Shown here: piece by piece, positions 1-8,938 of the stretch
Numbering within the stretch: the first letter of the stretch is position 1
How the letters are laid out: every line of letters begins with the position of its first letter
Assembly: GCF_014842915.1 (NCBI RefSeq)
Contig: NZ_JACYXI010000010.1
Coordinates: 1-64,000 of the forward strand
Reading direction: 5' to 3'
DNA length: 64,000 bases
Source: Roseibium litorale
Lineage (GTDB): Bacteria; Pseudomonadota; Alphaproteobacteria; Rhizobiales; Stappiaceae
The notes under the pieces: model-generated
Seen by the model: the letters and a program-made list of their open reading frames with translations, nothing else
What the model was told of the DNA's origin: nothing
Database searches by the model: none
Position numbers and translations under genes: made by a program

Positions 1-73
1 GATCTTTGGGAACAAGCTGATCGAGCGTCACAATCTCGAGCGCTGTCTGGGCGGGGCCGGGCTTCTTCAACAT
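1..73 (-). CDS. IS1182-family-like transposase, N-terminal part (cut by window edge)
   Basis: An ATG on the minus strand at 71-73 opens a frame reading MLKKPGPAQTALEIVTLDQL and then VPKD up to the window edge. That beginning, with a phrase like VTLDQLVPKDH soon after the start, is what I know from IS1182-group transposases. Only 24 residues are visible, so the family call rests on this N-terminal phrase. The frame points away from the iron-type permease at 227. What lies beyond position 1, including the other end of the element, cannot be seen. Confidence 0.6.
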   Translation of the reverse strand, partial: MLKKPGPAQTALEIVTLDQLVPKD

Positions 74-115
74 AAAGACACTGAATCAAAAACCACAAGC
101 AAATGCTACGGGTTT

Positions 116-154
116 GTCAGCAGTCTGAGGCGCCGCACATGTGCGGCGCCTTTT
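116..154 (+). repeat. TTTGTCA-type motif followed by a perfect palindrome
   Basis: The 19-base motif TTTGTCAGCAGTCTGAGGC starts at 116 and runs into a perfect 22-base palindrome at 129-150 that is followed by TTTT. The palindrome plus T-run looks like an intrinsic terminator reading rightward, but no plus-strand gene is visible just upstream. The same 19 bases recur at 52719-52737 beside a palindromic element, and a variant occurs inverted at 52542-52560. It may be the outer end of the mobile element or a terminator into which the element inserted. Confidence 0.6.
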
Positions 155-226
155 GCATTTTTGCCGGACACCCTTTAACTAGACCGGATAACTCCATAAT
201 TTCTCTCGCCCGGAGATCTCACAACC

Positions 227-1912
227 TTGTCACGCCTGCGCCACATGACATCTGCTGAACGCTTCTGGCAGATTGCAGCTCTGGCCGTGGCGTTTCTGGT
301 GGTCTTTCCATTGGTGTCCATCGGCTGGATCTCTTTTGGCGGTGCTGGTGAAGTTTGGGGCCACCTGATCAGTACCGTCCTGCCAAGAGCAGTGTCCACG
401 ACAGTCATACTGATGATCGGTGTGGGGGTGGTAACGGCGGTGCTTGGCATCGGCACAGCCTGGCTCACCACCATGTGCCGGTTTCCGGGGCAGCGGATGC
501 TCGACTGGCTGTTGCTGGTTCCGCTTGCCGTACCGACCTACATCATCGCCTTCGCTTATGTGGAGGTGATGGACTACACAGGGCCAGTGCAAAGCACGAT
601 CCGCCAGATCTTCGGCTTTCACACATCGCGGGATTACTGGTTTCCTGAGATCCGGTCCCTTGGCGGCGCAATCTTTGTGATGAGCGTGGTCCTCTATCCT
701 TACGTCTACCTGACGACACGGGCGAGCTTCCTGATCCAGTCGGCCTCCATTCTGGACGTATCGCGGACGCTGGGAGCTTCGCCCTATCGCGTGTTCTTCC
801 GCGTTGCGCTGCCGCTGGCTAGGCCCGCGGTCGTTGTCGGCGTGTCACTGGCCTTGATGGAATGCCTGAATGACATCGGTGCGGTGACGTTTTTTGGTGT
901 GAAGACCCTTACTTTCTCGGTCTATGAGACTTGGCTTAACCGGTCGAGTCTGACGGGCGCCGCCCAGCTTGCGATCGCCATGCTGATCATGGTGTTCGCA
1001 CTGCTTTGGCTGGAGCGGTTCGGACGGCGGAAGCAGCGTTTCGACGCGGGACATGCCAAGCAGCGCCAGCCTGCCCGGTTCGACTTGACCGGCTGGCAAG
1101 CCGGCGGGGCGCTCGTGATTTGCCTGGTACCTATCTTCCTGGGCTTTGGAATTCCGGCCTTGCTTCTGGCCGACAGGGCAAGCCGCCGCCTTGGCGATAT
1201 CCTGCAGGAACCGTTTCTTCTCTCAGTCTGGCATAGCCTCTCTCTGGCGACGGTCGCCAGCATCCTTACCGTAGTGATCAGTATCGCGCTGGCCTATGCC
1301 TTGCGGATCCGGAAGACCAAGCCTCTGGTGATGGGCGTACGCTTTGCGGCCGTCGGTTATGCCATTCCCGGCACCGTTCTCGCCGTCGGCATACTTGTGC
1401 CGCTCGCGGCGCTCGACAATCTGGTGGATGCGCAGATGAAGGCCTGGTTCGGCATCAGTACCGGGTTACTGCTGGTCGGCTCGGGTGTCGGGCTCGTCTA
1501 TGCCTATATGGTCCGCTTTCTGGCTGTGGCCTACGGACAGGTGGAAGGCGGATTTGGCAAGATTTCCCCTCATCTCGACATGGCGGCCCGGACCCTTGGC
1601 CGCAACGCCTCCCAGACCCTTGGGCAGATCCATTTGCCTTTGCTGAGGCCTGTTCTTCTTTCTGCGCTGCTGCTGACGTTTGTAGACTGCATGAAGGAAC
1701 TACCGGCAACGATCCTGCTCCGGCCCTTCAATTTCAATACGCTCGCCACAACCGTTTTCGAGGCGGCGTCCCGCGAGGCCTTTGAGGATGCGGCTCTGCC
1801 TGCGCTGACAATTCTGATCGTCGGCCTGCTGCCAGTCATCTATCTCGCCCGAACAAGTGCCAGTTCCTTCCGCAATGTTACCAGCACACGCGGCCGCAAG
1901 GCTTTGGTCTGA
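227..1912 (+). CDS. fbpB: Iron(III)-type ABC transporter permease (two fused permease domains)
   Basis: A 561-residue, very hydrophobic protein with two consecutive inner-membrane permease domains, as in FbpB/AfuB/SfuB ferric-iron importers. Each half carries the EAA loop that docks the ATPase: residues about 178-200 (TLGASPYRVFFRVALPLARP) and about 455-475 (TLGRNASQ followed by IHLPLLRP). The start is TTG 227 with GGAG 11 bases upstream; ATG 245 has no visible ribosome site. The usual partners, a periplasmic iron-binding protein and an ATPase, are not next to it here; the upstream neighbour is a transposase. Substrate iron is inferred from the fused architecture only. Confidence 0.8.
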   Translation: MSRLRHMTSAERFWQIAALAVAFLVVFPLVSIGWISFGGAGEVWGHLISTVLPRAVSTTVILMIGVGVVTAVLGIGTAWLTTMCRFPGQRMLDWLLLVPLAVPTYIIAFAYVEVMDYTGPVQSTIRQIFGFHTSRDYWFPEIRSLGGAIFVMSVVLYPYVYLTTRASFLIQSASILDVSRTLGASPYRVFFRVALPLARPAVVVGVSLALMECLNDIGAVTFFGVKTLTFSVYETWLNRSSLTGAAQLAIAMLIMVFALLWLERFGRRKQRFDAGHAKQRQPARFDLTGWQAGGALVICLVPIFLGFGIPALLLADRASRRLGDILQEPFLLSVWHSLSLATVASILTVVISIALAYALRIRKTKPLVMGVRFAAVGYAIPGTVLAVGILVPLAALDNLVDAQMKAWFGISTGLLLVGSGVGLVYAYMVRFLAVAYGQVEGGFGKISPHLDMAARTLGRNASQTLGQIHLPLLRPVLLSALLLTFVDCMKELPATILLRPFNFNTLATTVFEAASREAFEDAALPALTILIVGLLPVIYLARTSASSFRNVTSTRGRKALV

Positions 1913-1934
1913 ACCAGTCGATCTTCAAACGAAA

Positions 1935-1957
1935 ACGGCCTCCCGTTGGGAGGCCGT
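1935..1957. terminator. Bidirectional terminator between fbpB and scoB
   Basis: A 10-bp stem, ACGGCCTCCC with its exact complement, closes on a GTT loop. Four A residues on its left give a T-run for minus-strand transcripts coming from scoB, and it also follows the fbpB stop at 1912. Confidence 0.75.
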
Positions 1958-1979
1958 CGTGTAAATATTGAAAAGGCGG

Positions 1980-2606
1980 TTAGACCAGCGTTGCTTCCGT
2001 GGAGGCCTTGACCTCCTCTTCGGTCACGCCCGGTGCCAGTTCCACCAGCTTCAGGCCGCCTTCGGCCACATCGAAAACACCCAGATTGGTGATGATGCGG
2101 TCAACGCATTTGACGCCGGTGAGCGGCAGGGAGCATTCCTTAAGGAGCTTCGAGTCGCCCGCCTTGGAGGTGTGGTCCATCAGAACGACCACACGCTTGA
2201 CGCCAGCCACCAGATCCATGGCGCCGCCCATGCCCTTGACCATCTTGCCCGGGATCATCCAGTTGGCAAGATCGCCGTTTTCGGACACTTCCATCGCGCC
2301 CAGGATCGACAGGTCAATGTGGCCGCCGCGGATCATGCCGAAGCTGTCGGCAGAGGAGAAGTAGCTGGTGCGAGGCAGTTCTGTGATGGTCTGCTTGCCG
2401 GCGTTGATGAGATCGGCGTCGATTTCGTTTTCAGTTGGGAACGGTCCCATGCCGAGCATACCGTTTTCCGACTGAAGTGCCACGTCGACACCTTCCGGAA
2501 TGTAGTTGGAAACCAGCGTCGGGATGCCGATGCCGAGGTTCACGTAGAAACCGTCTTCGAGTTCCTGAGCGGCCCGCTGGGCCATTTCGTCACGAGTCCA
2601 AGCCAT
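1980..2606 (-). CDS. scoB: 3-oxoacid CoA-transferase (SCOT) subunit B
   Basis: A 208-residue beta subunit of a class I CoA-transferase, which moves CoA from succinyl-CoA to acetoacetate. The catalytic glutamate lies in the SENGMLG motif (Glu47), and the GIGIP glycine motif is at about 25-29. The start ATG 2604-2606 has GGAG eight bases upstream; the longer open frame to 2756 overlaps scoA and lacks such a site. It lies 16 bases behind scoA, so the two form one operon. A butyrate or oxoadipate CoA-transferase is possible, but the A subunit reads most like SCOT. Confidence 0.9.
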   Translation of the reverse strand: MAWTRDEMAQRAAQELEDGFYVNLGIGIPTLVSNYIPEGVDVALQSENGMLGMGPFPTENEIDADLINAGKQTITELPRTSYFSSADSFGMIRGGHIDLSILGAMEVSENGDLANWMIPGKMVKGMGGAMDLVAGVKRVVVLMDHTSKAGDSKLLKECSLPLTGVKCVDRIITNLGVFDVAEGGLKLVELAPGVTEEEVKASTEATLV

Positions 2607-2622
2607 GTGTCTGTCTCCGTTC

Positions 2623-3318
2623 TCAGGCCGCGCGGGTGGTGCGCTTTTCAATGCGCTTCTCGAAGGTGCCCAAAATGATGCGGTCCACGAAGATGCCGGG
2701 CGTGTGGATGTGGTCGGGATCCAGCTCACCGGTTTCAACGATCTCTTCCACTTCAACCAGGGTCGTCTTGCCCGCTGTGGCCATCATCGGATTGAAGTTG
2801 CGCGCAGTCTTCCGGTAGATCAGGTTGCCTTCTTTATCGGCCTTCCAGGCTTTCACCAGGGACACATCGGCCACAAGACCGGTTTCCATGATGTAGGTCT
2901 CGCCATTGAAATCCTTGTGCTCCTTGCCTTCCGCGATCAGCGTGCCAACGCCGGTCTTGGTGTAGAAGCCCGGAATGCCTGCACCGCCTGCCCGGATACG
3001 CTCTGCGAGCGTGCCCTGAGGGTTGAATTCCAGCTCGAGTTCGCCGTTGAGGTACTGGCGTTCGAAAGTGGCATTTTCGCCCACATAGGAAGAGACCATC
3101 TTCTTGATCTGGCGGGTCTGCAGCAGGAGGCCTAGTCCGAAATCATCAACGCCTGCGTTGTTGGAAATAGCGGTGATGTTGCCGGTGCCTGTGTCGCGCA
3201 GGGCCTTGATCAGGTTCTCCGGAATACCGCACAGGCCGAACCCGCCAGCCATTATGGTCATTCCGTCGAAAACCAGTCCGTCCAGCGCAGCGGCGGCGTC
3301 CGGATAAATCTTGTTCAT
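2623..3318 (-). CDS. scoA: 3-oxoacid CoA-transferase (SCOT) subunit A
   Basis: A 231-residue alpha subunit that binds CoA. It carries the [10 protein letters not shown] signature at residues 25-34, the [12 protein letters not shown] stretch, and a [10 protein letters not shown] motif, all typical of succinyl-CoA:3-ketoacid transferase. Its length matches the bacterial two-subunit form; animal SCOT is a fusion of A and B in this order. It is first in a two-gene operon with scoB. With the two phasins in this window it fits use of acetoacetate released from stored polyhydroxybutyrate, which is an inference from co-occurrence. Confidence 0.92.
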   Translation of the reverse strand: MNKIYPDAAAALDGLVFDGMTIMAGGFGLCGIPENLIKALRDTGTGNITAISNNAGVDDFGLGLLLQTRQIKKMVSSYVGENATFERQYLNGELELEFNPQGTLAERIRAGGAGIPGFYTKTGVGTLIAEGKEHKDFNGETYIMETGLVADVSLVKAWKADKEGNLIYRKTARNFNPMMATAGKTTLVEVEEIVETGELDPDHIHTPGIFVDRIILGTFEKRIEKRTTRAA

Positions 3319-3407
3319 GTTTTACTCCCAGAAGTCTCCCTGATGGCAGGCACTTGAGCGCGGTTTGTGCGCTGCGTCAAGAGCGTAGGGAGGTGAACGG
3401 ACGTCTC

Positions 3408-4565
3408 TCAGTCCTCAGGTATCGTCCGCCACAGATTCCAGATGGCTTGCCGGAGCTGGCGGAGCTTCAGGAGGCTGCTGCCAATTTGTGTAAGGGGCAG
3501 ATAGATGCGCTTCAAAGGCACTTCCTGCGGTCCGAACCGTTGTTTGTATCCCTGCATTCCAGTGCCAAAACTGAACTGCTTCAGACCATTTTCCTTCGCC
3601 CATTCTATCGCTTGGGCGAAGAGGACGACACCGGGCGACATTCTATGCCACTTTTCGCCGCCCATGCCGATGAGAACCCCGTTGATCATGTCCGGTGTGA
3701 CAAAAGCCATGATCGCTGCAACGATTTCGGTCTCGGTTCTCAGGGACAGAAACACGGCATTCCGGTTTTCGTACTCAAGGTCGGCAATGTCCTGGTAGAA
3801 GCCGATGCGTCCTGGGAATTCCAGGGAGTTCGTCCTGCCCATGGCTTGAAAGCGCAGGCGCCTTTGTTCCCTGATGAAGGCAAGGACTTCAGCGCGTTCG
3901 TCCGCGGTTCGGGCCTCAGTGAAAGTTACCCCTTCCGCGGTGAGCTTTTTGCCCTTCTGGCGGACTTCCTTGAAAACAGGGCGCCGCCGCCAGACCTCTT
4001 GCTCGCCGTCTTCCGCCATGACGAGCATCAGCATGGTCTGATCATCTTCTGCGCAGTCCAGCCGGTAAAGCGGGTTGAGCTGAGGGCCCAGAACCGGAAC
4101 GATGTTCTTGAAGGTGATAAGGTCGACGTTTGTCAGGCTGCCCTTGAAGCTGTGCCATAGCGCGTCCATCTCGGTGTCCGTGAGATCGGTTGCCCGGGCA
4201 ATCACCGGCCCGCCCTGATCGGCAAGGCCGAGGTCCGGGAAAGACGCAACTTTGAGCGGGCCACGCCGCTGGATATGAATTGGAAGAAGCATGACCGTTT
4301 CACCGGTTCCAGCACGGCAGAACTCATGAACTTCTAAACGCTCGCCGCCTGATGTCAGCATGCGCCGCTGAAAAGCGTCCAGGAAACCTATCGTCTGAAA
4401 CGGCGTAGCGGACGCCCCCCCGGAAAGAGAGCTCCAGAGAACTTCGAGCTGGGCTTTGTCCGGGAAAGGGTGGACACGGCACTCAAAGCCTGATGCGCCA
4501 GCGGTTTGACGAAGGGGAGCCCCGGTCTGATCTTGATGGGCTTCCTGAAGCTGCGAAATGGCCAT
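3408..4565 (-). CDS. FemAB/CelD-like GNAT-fold acyltransferase
   Basis: A 385-residue cytosolic protein. The C-terminal half has the pattern of the CelD/FemAB acyltransferase fold (Acetyltransf_6): a region with RRLRFQAMGR, a strand with AAIMAFVTPD, then VVLFAQAIEWAKENGLKQFSFG. Such proteins often act in polysaccharide or cell-envelope synthesis, but no polysaccharide genes lie nearby. I chose ATG 4565 because AGGA stands five bases upstream; the frame stays open to a TTG at 4598 without a ribosome site. Substrate unknown. Confidence 0.7.
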   Translation of the reverse strand: MAISQLQEAHQDQTGAPLRQTAGASGFECRVHPFPDKAQLEVLWSSLSGGASATPFQTIGFLDAFQRRMLTSGGERLEVHEFCRAGTGETVMLLPIHIQRRGPLKVASFPDLGLADQGGPVIARATDLTDTEMDALWHSFKGSLTNVDLITFKNIVPVLGPQLNPLYRLDCAEDDQTMLMLVMAEDGEQEVWRRRPVFKEVRQKGKKLTAEGVTFTEARTADERAEVLAFIREQRRLRFQAMGRTNSLEFPGRIGFYQDIADLEYENRNAVFLSLRTETEIVAAIMAFVTPDMINGVLIGMGGEKWHRMSPGVVLFAQAIEWAKENGLKQFSFGTGMQGYKQRFGPQEVPLKRIYLPLTQIGSSLLKLRQLRQAIWNLWRTIPED

Positions 4566-4700
4566 AGAGGTCCTGGATCTGGTTGCGGTACAATCCAAAG
4601 ATGCAGGTTACTTAGGCACGTCTCCACCTAATTTTCGCTTAAACTGCTCCAGCGTTCTCGTTATTTCTGACGTGGTTTCTTGCAGAAATACCGCTTCCGG

Positions 4701-5525
4701 TTAACCAGCAGCGCCAAAGGCGGCACGTTCGTCCCGCTCACGTTGCACTTGCTGACGTTTTGTCAAAATGGACGCGGCAATCACGCCCATCGTCACCAGA
4801 ACGACCAGAATCGTGCAGACGGCATTGATTTCCGGTGTCACACCCAGACGCACCTGAGAGTAGATCTTCATGGGCAGTGTCGTCGCGCCGGGACCGGTGG
4901 TGAAGCTGGCGATGACAAGATCGTCCAGCGACAAGGTGAAGGCGAGCATCCACCCGGCGATGACCCCCGGCAGGATGATCGGCAGCGTGATCAGGAAGAA
5001 GGTGCGCGCAGGCGGGCAACCGAGATCTTCCGCCGCTTCCTCAATGCTCTTGTCAAAGCCAACTAGACGGGACTGCACCACTACAGCCACATAGCACATG
5101 GTGAACGTCGTATGGGCCAGGATGATGGTCCAGAAGCCTCGAGATTGATCCATGGCAACGAACAGCAGCAGCAGGGAAAGGCCCAGGATGACTTCCGGCA
5201 TGACAAGCGGCGCGAAGATCATACCGGAGAAGAGCGAACGTCCCCAGAACCGGCCCGAACGGACCAGGACGAGCGCTGCCATCGTGCCCAGCACCGTGGC
5301 GATGGAGGCGGACAGGAAGGCAACCTTCAGCGTGATGATGGCAGCGTCGATGAGCTGCTGGTTTTTCATCAGCTCCACATACCACTTCGTGGAGAAGCCG
5401 CCCCAGACCGTCACAAGCCGGGATTCATTGAAGGAAAACACCACCAGAAGCAGGATCGGCAGATAGAGGAACGAAAAGCCGAGCACCAAAGAGGTGACAT
5501 TGAACCAGGATGGACCGGACCTCAT
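4701..5525 (-). CDS. potI: Putrescine/spermidine ABC transporter permease PotI
   Basis: A 274-residue inner-membrane permease with about six membrane spans and the EAA loop (AAEDLGCPPARTFFLITLPI). It is the second permease of the polyamine importer and pairs with PotH. The start ATG 5523-5525 overlaps the potH stop in an ATGA, which indicates translational coupling, and GGAG lies eight bases upstream. It is the last gene of the minus-strand operon potF-potG-potH-potI. The order resembles the Pseudomonas spuDEFGH group and E. coli potFGHI. Polyamine specificity is inferred from the neighbouring polyamine catabolic genes. Confidence 0.88.
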   Translation of the reverse strand: MRSGPSWFNVTSLVLGFSFLYLPILLLVVFSFNESRLVTVWGGFSTKWYVELMKNQQLIDAAIITLKVAFLSASIATVLGTMAALVLVRSGRFWGRSLFSGMIFAPLVMPEVILGLSLLLLFVAMDQSRGFWTIILAHTTFTMCYVAVVVQSRLVGFDKSIEEAAEDLGCPPARTFFLITLPIILPGVIAGWMLAFTLSLDDLVIASFTTGPGATTLPMKIYSQVRLGVTPEINAVCTILVVLVTMGVIAASILTKRQQVQRERDERAAFGAAG

Positions 5526-6448
5526 GCTTGTTTCTCCGCGGCTTTCTGTTGCTGGTTCTGGAACAGGACAATCGGGATCACAAGGATCATCAGCAGGATG
5601 ACAGCGACCGCAGACGAGACCGGCCAGTCGCGGTTGGCAAAGAACTCCACCCAAAGGGTCTTGCCGATCATCAGTGTGTTCGATCCGCCCAAAAGGTCGG
5701 GAATGACGAACTCACCAACTGCCGGAATGAAGACGAGGAACGATCCTGCGATGACGCCCGGAATGGAGAGCGGCAGGGTGATATTCCAGAAGGCTTTCCA
5801 GGGCGGACAGCCGAGATCGGATGCAGCTTCGAGCAGGCTGACGTCCAGCTTTTCCAGGCTCGCATAAAGCGGAAGCACCAGGAACGGCAGATAGGAATAG
5901 ACGATGCCGATATAGACCGCGAGATTGGTGTTCAGGATGATCAGAGGCTGGTCGATGATGCCGGTCCAGAGAAGGAACTGGTTCAGAAGACCTTCATTCT
6001 TCAGGATGCCGATCCAGGCGTAGACGCGGATCAGAAAGCTGGTCCAGAAGGGCAGGATGATCAGCATGAGCAGGGTCGGCCGCCAGGCCTTTGGTGCCCG
6101 TGCCATGCCGTAGGCGACCGGATAGCCCACCAGCAGCGTGATCAATGTGGAAATCGCGGCGATTTCGACGCTGGAAAGGTATGACTTCCAGTAGAGGTCA
6201 TCTTGCGCCAGCCATTTATAATTGTCGAAGGAGAAGGTTGAAAACGCCTCCCTTATCCCGGCGAAGCCTTCCGAAAGGTCGAAGGTTGGCAGATAGGGAG
6301 GAATGGCGACGGCCACTTCCGAGAAGGAAATCTTGAAGACCATGAAGAACGGCGCAAGGAAGAAGACCGTCAGCCACAGAAAGGGCAGGGCGATCAGAAG
6401 CCAGCCTCCGGCTGACCTGCGCGGTTTGTCTTGTGTCCCGGTGCTCAT
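5522..6448 (-). CDS. potH: Putrescine/spermidine ABC transporter permease PotH
   Basis: A 308-residue permease with an N-terminal membrane span at about residues 15-38, five or so further spans, and an EAA loop (AASDLGCPPWKAFWNITLPL) near residue 215-235. The phrases FWTSFLIRVYAW and FVIPDLLGG are typical of PotB/PotH proteins. It forms the membrane channel with PotI, with which it overlaps by four bases. It lies 23 bases behind the ATPase gene potG, in the same operon. Confidence 0.9.
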   Translation of the reverse strand: MSTGTQDKPRRSAGGWLLIALPFLWLTVFFLAPFFMVFKISFSEVAVAIPPYLPTFDLSEGFAGIREAFSTFSFDNYKWLAQDDLYWKSYLSSVEIAAISTLITLLVGYPVAYGMARAPKAWRPTLLMLIILPFWTSFLIRVYAWIGILKNEGLLNQFLLWTGIIDQPLIILNTNLAVYIGIVYSYLPFLVLPLYASLEKLDVSLLEAASDLGCPPWKAFWNITLPLSIPGVIAGSFLVFIPAVGEFVIPDLLGGSNTLMIGKTLWVEFFANRDWPVSSAVAVILLMILVIPIVLFQNQQQKAAEKQA

Positions 6449-6471
6449 GTTCTGCCCCGCTGCCTTTGCGC

Positions 6472-7626
6472 TTATGCCGTAAGGATGACGCCTGCGTCCC
6501 GCTCCCAGCTCAGAACGACCATGTCGTCCCAGGCGATGGGGCGTTCAACCAGCCGGGTGATATTCGCGACGGTTGCCCGGAGCGTGTCTTTTTCACCAAC
6601 CCGGGAATGGAAAATCGAGATGTCGCCAAGATAGGCTATATCCCAGACCTCGGCCCCGACCCTGTTAACGGCATTGGTTCCCGGCGCCTCGCCATGTGCG
6701 ATCCGGATCTTCTCCGGCCGCATCGCGTACCACACGGTATCGCCGACTGCCGCCGTCGTTTCCTGGATGGTGTCGATCCGGAAGTCTCCAGTCACGGCTT
6801 GCAGGAAAGTCCCGTGCGCGGACTTCTCTTCCACCTTTGCCTCAATCAGATTCACGTCGCCGATAAAGTCGGCAACGAACTTCGAATTCGGCGTCTCGTA
6901 GATTTCCGCAGGGGGTGCCATCTGAATGATCTTGCCCGCATCCATGACCGCGATACGGTCTGCCACCGTCATGGCTTCTTCCTGATCGTGGGTCACGATG
7001 AGGAAGGTCATTTTCAGTTCTTCCTGAAGGGTCATCAGCTCGAACTGGGTTTCTTCGCGCAACTTGCGGTCCAGCGCGCCAAGCGGCTCGTCGAGCAGCA
7101 AGACCTTCGGGCGTTTGGCAAGCGAGCGGGCCAGGGCAACGCGCTGACGCTGGCCGCCAGACAGCTGATGGGGCTTACGCTTTGCGAAAGGCTCCAGCTT
7201 CGTCAGCCTGAGCATTTCAGCGACGCGCTCGGCGATTTGCGTCTTGGCCATGCCGTCCTGTTTCAGGCCGAAGGCGATATTGGCTTCCACACTCATATGC
7301 GGAAACAGCGCATAGGACTGGAACATCATGTTGGTCGGGCGTTTGTAGGGAGGAACCCCAGCAAGATCCTGCCCGTCCAGGAAAATCTGGCCCTCGGTTG
7401 GCGTTTCGAAGCCGGCCAGCATGCGCATCATCGTGGTCTTGCCGCAGCCGGAACCGCCAAGAAGGGCGAAGAATTCCCGCTCGTAGATCTTCAGGCTGAG
7501 ATTGTCGACTGCGGTGAAATCCCCGAACCGCTTGGTCACATTGCGAAATTCGATGAACGGCTTGGCTGCCGGATCATCCCAGGGTGAAAAAGCGCGCCTT
7601 ACCGGGCCGATTGGTTTTTTCGCCAA
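6472..7626 (-). CDS. potG: Polyamine ABC transporter ATP-binding protein PotG
   Basis: A 384-residue ATPase that powers polyamine import. Visible motifs are Walker A GGSGCGKTT (57-65), the Q-loop near residue 103, signature LSGGQ (155-159), Walker B VLLLDEP (175-181) and the switch His213. The last 110 residues form the TOBE regulatory domain found in PotA/PotG (VWYAMRPEKIRIAHGEAPG and following). It is separated from potF by a hairpin at 7660-7684, which could lower its expression relative to the binding protein. Confidence 0.93.
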   Translation of the reverse strand: MAKKPIGPVRRAFSPWDDPAAKPFIEFRNVTKRFGDFTAVDNLSLKIYEREFFALLGGSGCGKTTMMRMLAGFETPTEGQIFLDGQDLAGVPPYKRPTNMMFQSYALFPHMSVEANIAFGLKQDGMAKTQIAERVAEMLRLTKLEPFAKRKPHQLSGGQRQRVALARSLAKRPKVLLLDEPLGALDRKLREETQFELMTLQEELKMTFLIVTHDQEEAMTVADRIAVMDAGKIIQMAPPAEIYETPNSKFVADFIGDVNLIEAKVEEKSAHGTFLQAVTGDFRIDTIQETTAAVGDTVWYAMRPEKIRIAHGEAPGTNAVNRVGAEVWDIAYLGDISIFHSRVGEKDTLRATVANITRLVERPIAWDDMVVLSWERDAGVILTA

Positions 7627-7654
7627 GGTCCTGTCCCCATTTGTCCCCGTAACC

Positions 7655-7684
7655 AGAAAGGGCGGGTCCTTGAGGGGCCCGCCC
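7655..7684 (-). terminator. Attenuator-like hairpin between potF and potG
   Basis: On the minus strand GGGCGGG pairs with CCCGCCC and is followed by TTTCT. It lies in the 66-base gap between the potF stop and the potG start. A partial terminator here would let the periplasmic binding protein be made in excess over the membrane complex, as is common in ABC import operons. Confidence 0.65.
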
Positions 7685-7692
7685 GGTACCGG

Positions 7693-8781
7693 TTAGTTGC
7701 CGCTCTTGACTTCAGTCCAGACCCGGTTTTGAACCCGGGAGACCTTGGCGGGCTTTGTGCTCACCGTGTAGAGCTTCTTGACAGTTTCCTCGTCCGGGTA
7801 GATTGCCGGATCGTCAAGGACTTCCTTGTCGATGAACTCCTGGCTGGCCTTATTGCCGTTGGCGTAGAAGATGTAGTTGGAGGCCTTTGCGGCCACTTCC
7901 GGGCGCATGATGTAGTTCAGGAACTCATGCGCTTCTGCGACATGCGGCGCATCCGCCGGGATGGCCATGTTGTCGAACCACATCAGGGCGCCTTCCTTCG
8001 GGATCGTGTACTCCACGGTCACGCCATTGTTGGCTTCCGCAGCCCGGTCGCGGGCCTGCAGGATGTCGCCGGACCAGCCCACCGCCAGGCAGATGTCGCC
8101 ATTCGCCAGAGCATTGATGTACTCAGACGAATGGAACTTGCGGACATAGGGGCGGATGGTCTTGAGCAGTGCGCCTGCCTTCTCGATGTCTTCTGCGCTG
8201 TTGGAATCCGGGTCGAGGCCAAGGTAGTTCAGGGCGGCAGGCACCATTTCTTCCGGAGTGTCGAGCATGAAGATGCCGCAGTCGGCAAGCTTGGCCGCAT
8301 TTTCCGGCTTGAACACGAGATCCCAGCTGTTGAGCGGGGCATCGGCAATTGCCGCCTTCACCTTCTCGACGTTGTAGCCGATCCCGGTGGTACCCCACAT
8401 ATAGTTGATGGCGTATTCGTTACCCGGGTCATACTTCTGAAGGCGGGCTTCGATATCCTTCCACATGTTCGGGAGATTGGTTAGCTTCGACTTGTCCAGC
8501 TTCTGGAACACGCCAGCCTGGATCTGGCGGCCGAGAAATGTTCCGGTCGGGACAACGACGTCATAGCCGGTGCCGCCGGCCAGCAGCTTGGTTTCCAGCA
8601 CTTCGTTGCTATCGAACACGTCATAGACGACCTTGATGCCCGTCTCCTTGGTAAAGTCGGTCAGGATCGAATCGTCGATGTAATCGGACCAGTTGTAGAC
8701 GTTGACGACGCGGTCCTGCGCCAATGCCGAACCGGCCATCAGGCCAAGCACGGCAACCCCACTCAAAATGCGCTTGATCAT
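7693..8781 (-). CDS. potF: Periplasmic putrescine/polyamine-binding protein PotF
   Basis: A 362-residue secreted solute-binding protein. A Sec signal peptide ends in SALA at residues 18-21 with mature Gln22, followed by VVNVYNWSDYID, the hallmark start of PotD/PotF/SpuD proteins. A WSGDI segment in the middle and a C-terminal WTEVKSG stretch also fit the family. It captures polyamines in the periplasm and hands them to PotHI. It is the first gene of the pot operon; the upstream gene on the same strand (8939-10324) encodes a gamma-glutamylputrescine-synthetase-like enzyme. Confidence 0.92.
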   Translation of the reverse strand: MIKRILSGVAVLGLMAGSALAQDRVVNVYNWSDYIDDSILTDFTKETGIKVVYDVFDSNEVLETKLLAGGTGYDVVVPTGTFLGRQIQAGVFQKLDKSKLTNLPNMWKDIEARLQKYDPGNEYAINYMWGTTGIGYNVEKVKAAIADAPLNSWDLVFKPENAAKLADCGIFMLDTPEEMVPAALNYLGLDPDSNSAEDIEKAGALLKTIRPYVRKFHSSEYINALANGDICLAVGWSGDILQARDRAAEANNGVTVEYTIPKEGALMWFDNMAIPADAPHVAEAHEFLNYIMRPEVAAKASNYIFYANGNKASQEFIDKEVLDDPAIYPDEETVKKLYTVSTKPAKVSRVQNRVWTEVKSGN

Positions 8782-8938
8782 CTTTTAACTCCACTCCAGA
8801 AGGAAGGACCAGTCAGTCTTCCATGGGACATTTTTACAGTGTTCTTCCAGCATCCGACAATGGTGCTGGTTTGGTTTTCCCGCCAGTCGGAAAACATGGC
8901 TTCCCAACATGTTCCGTCAAGCGGCGGCATTTTCTGCC

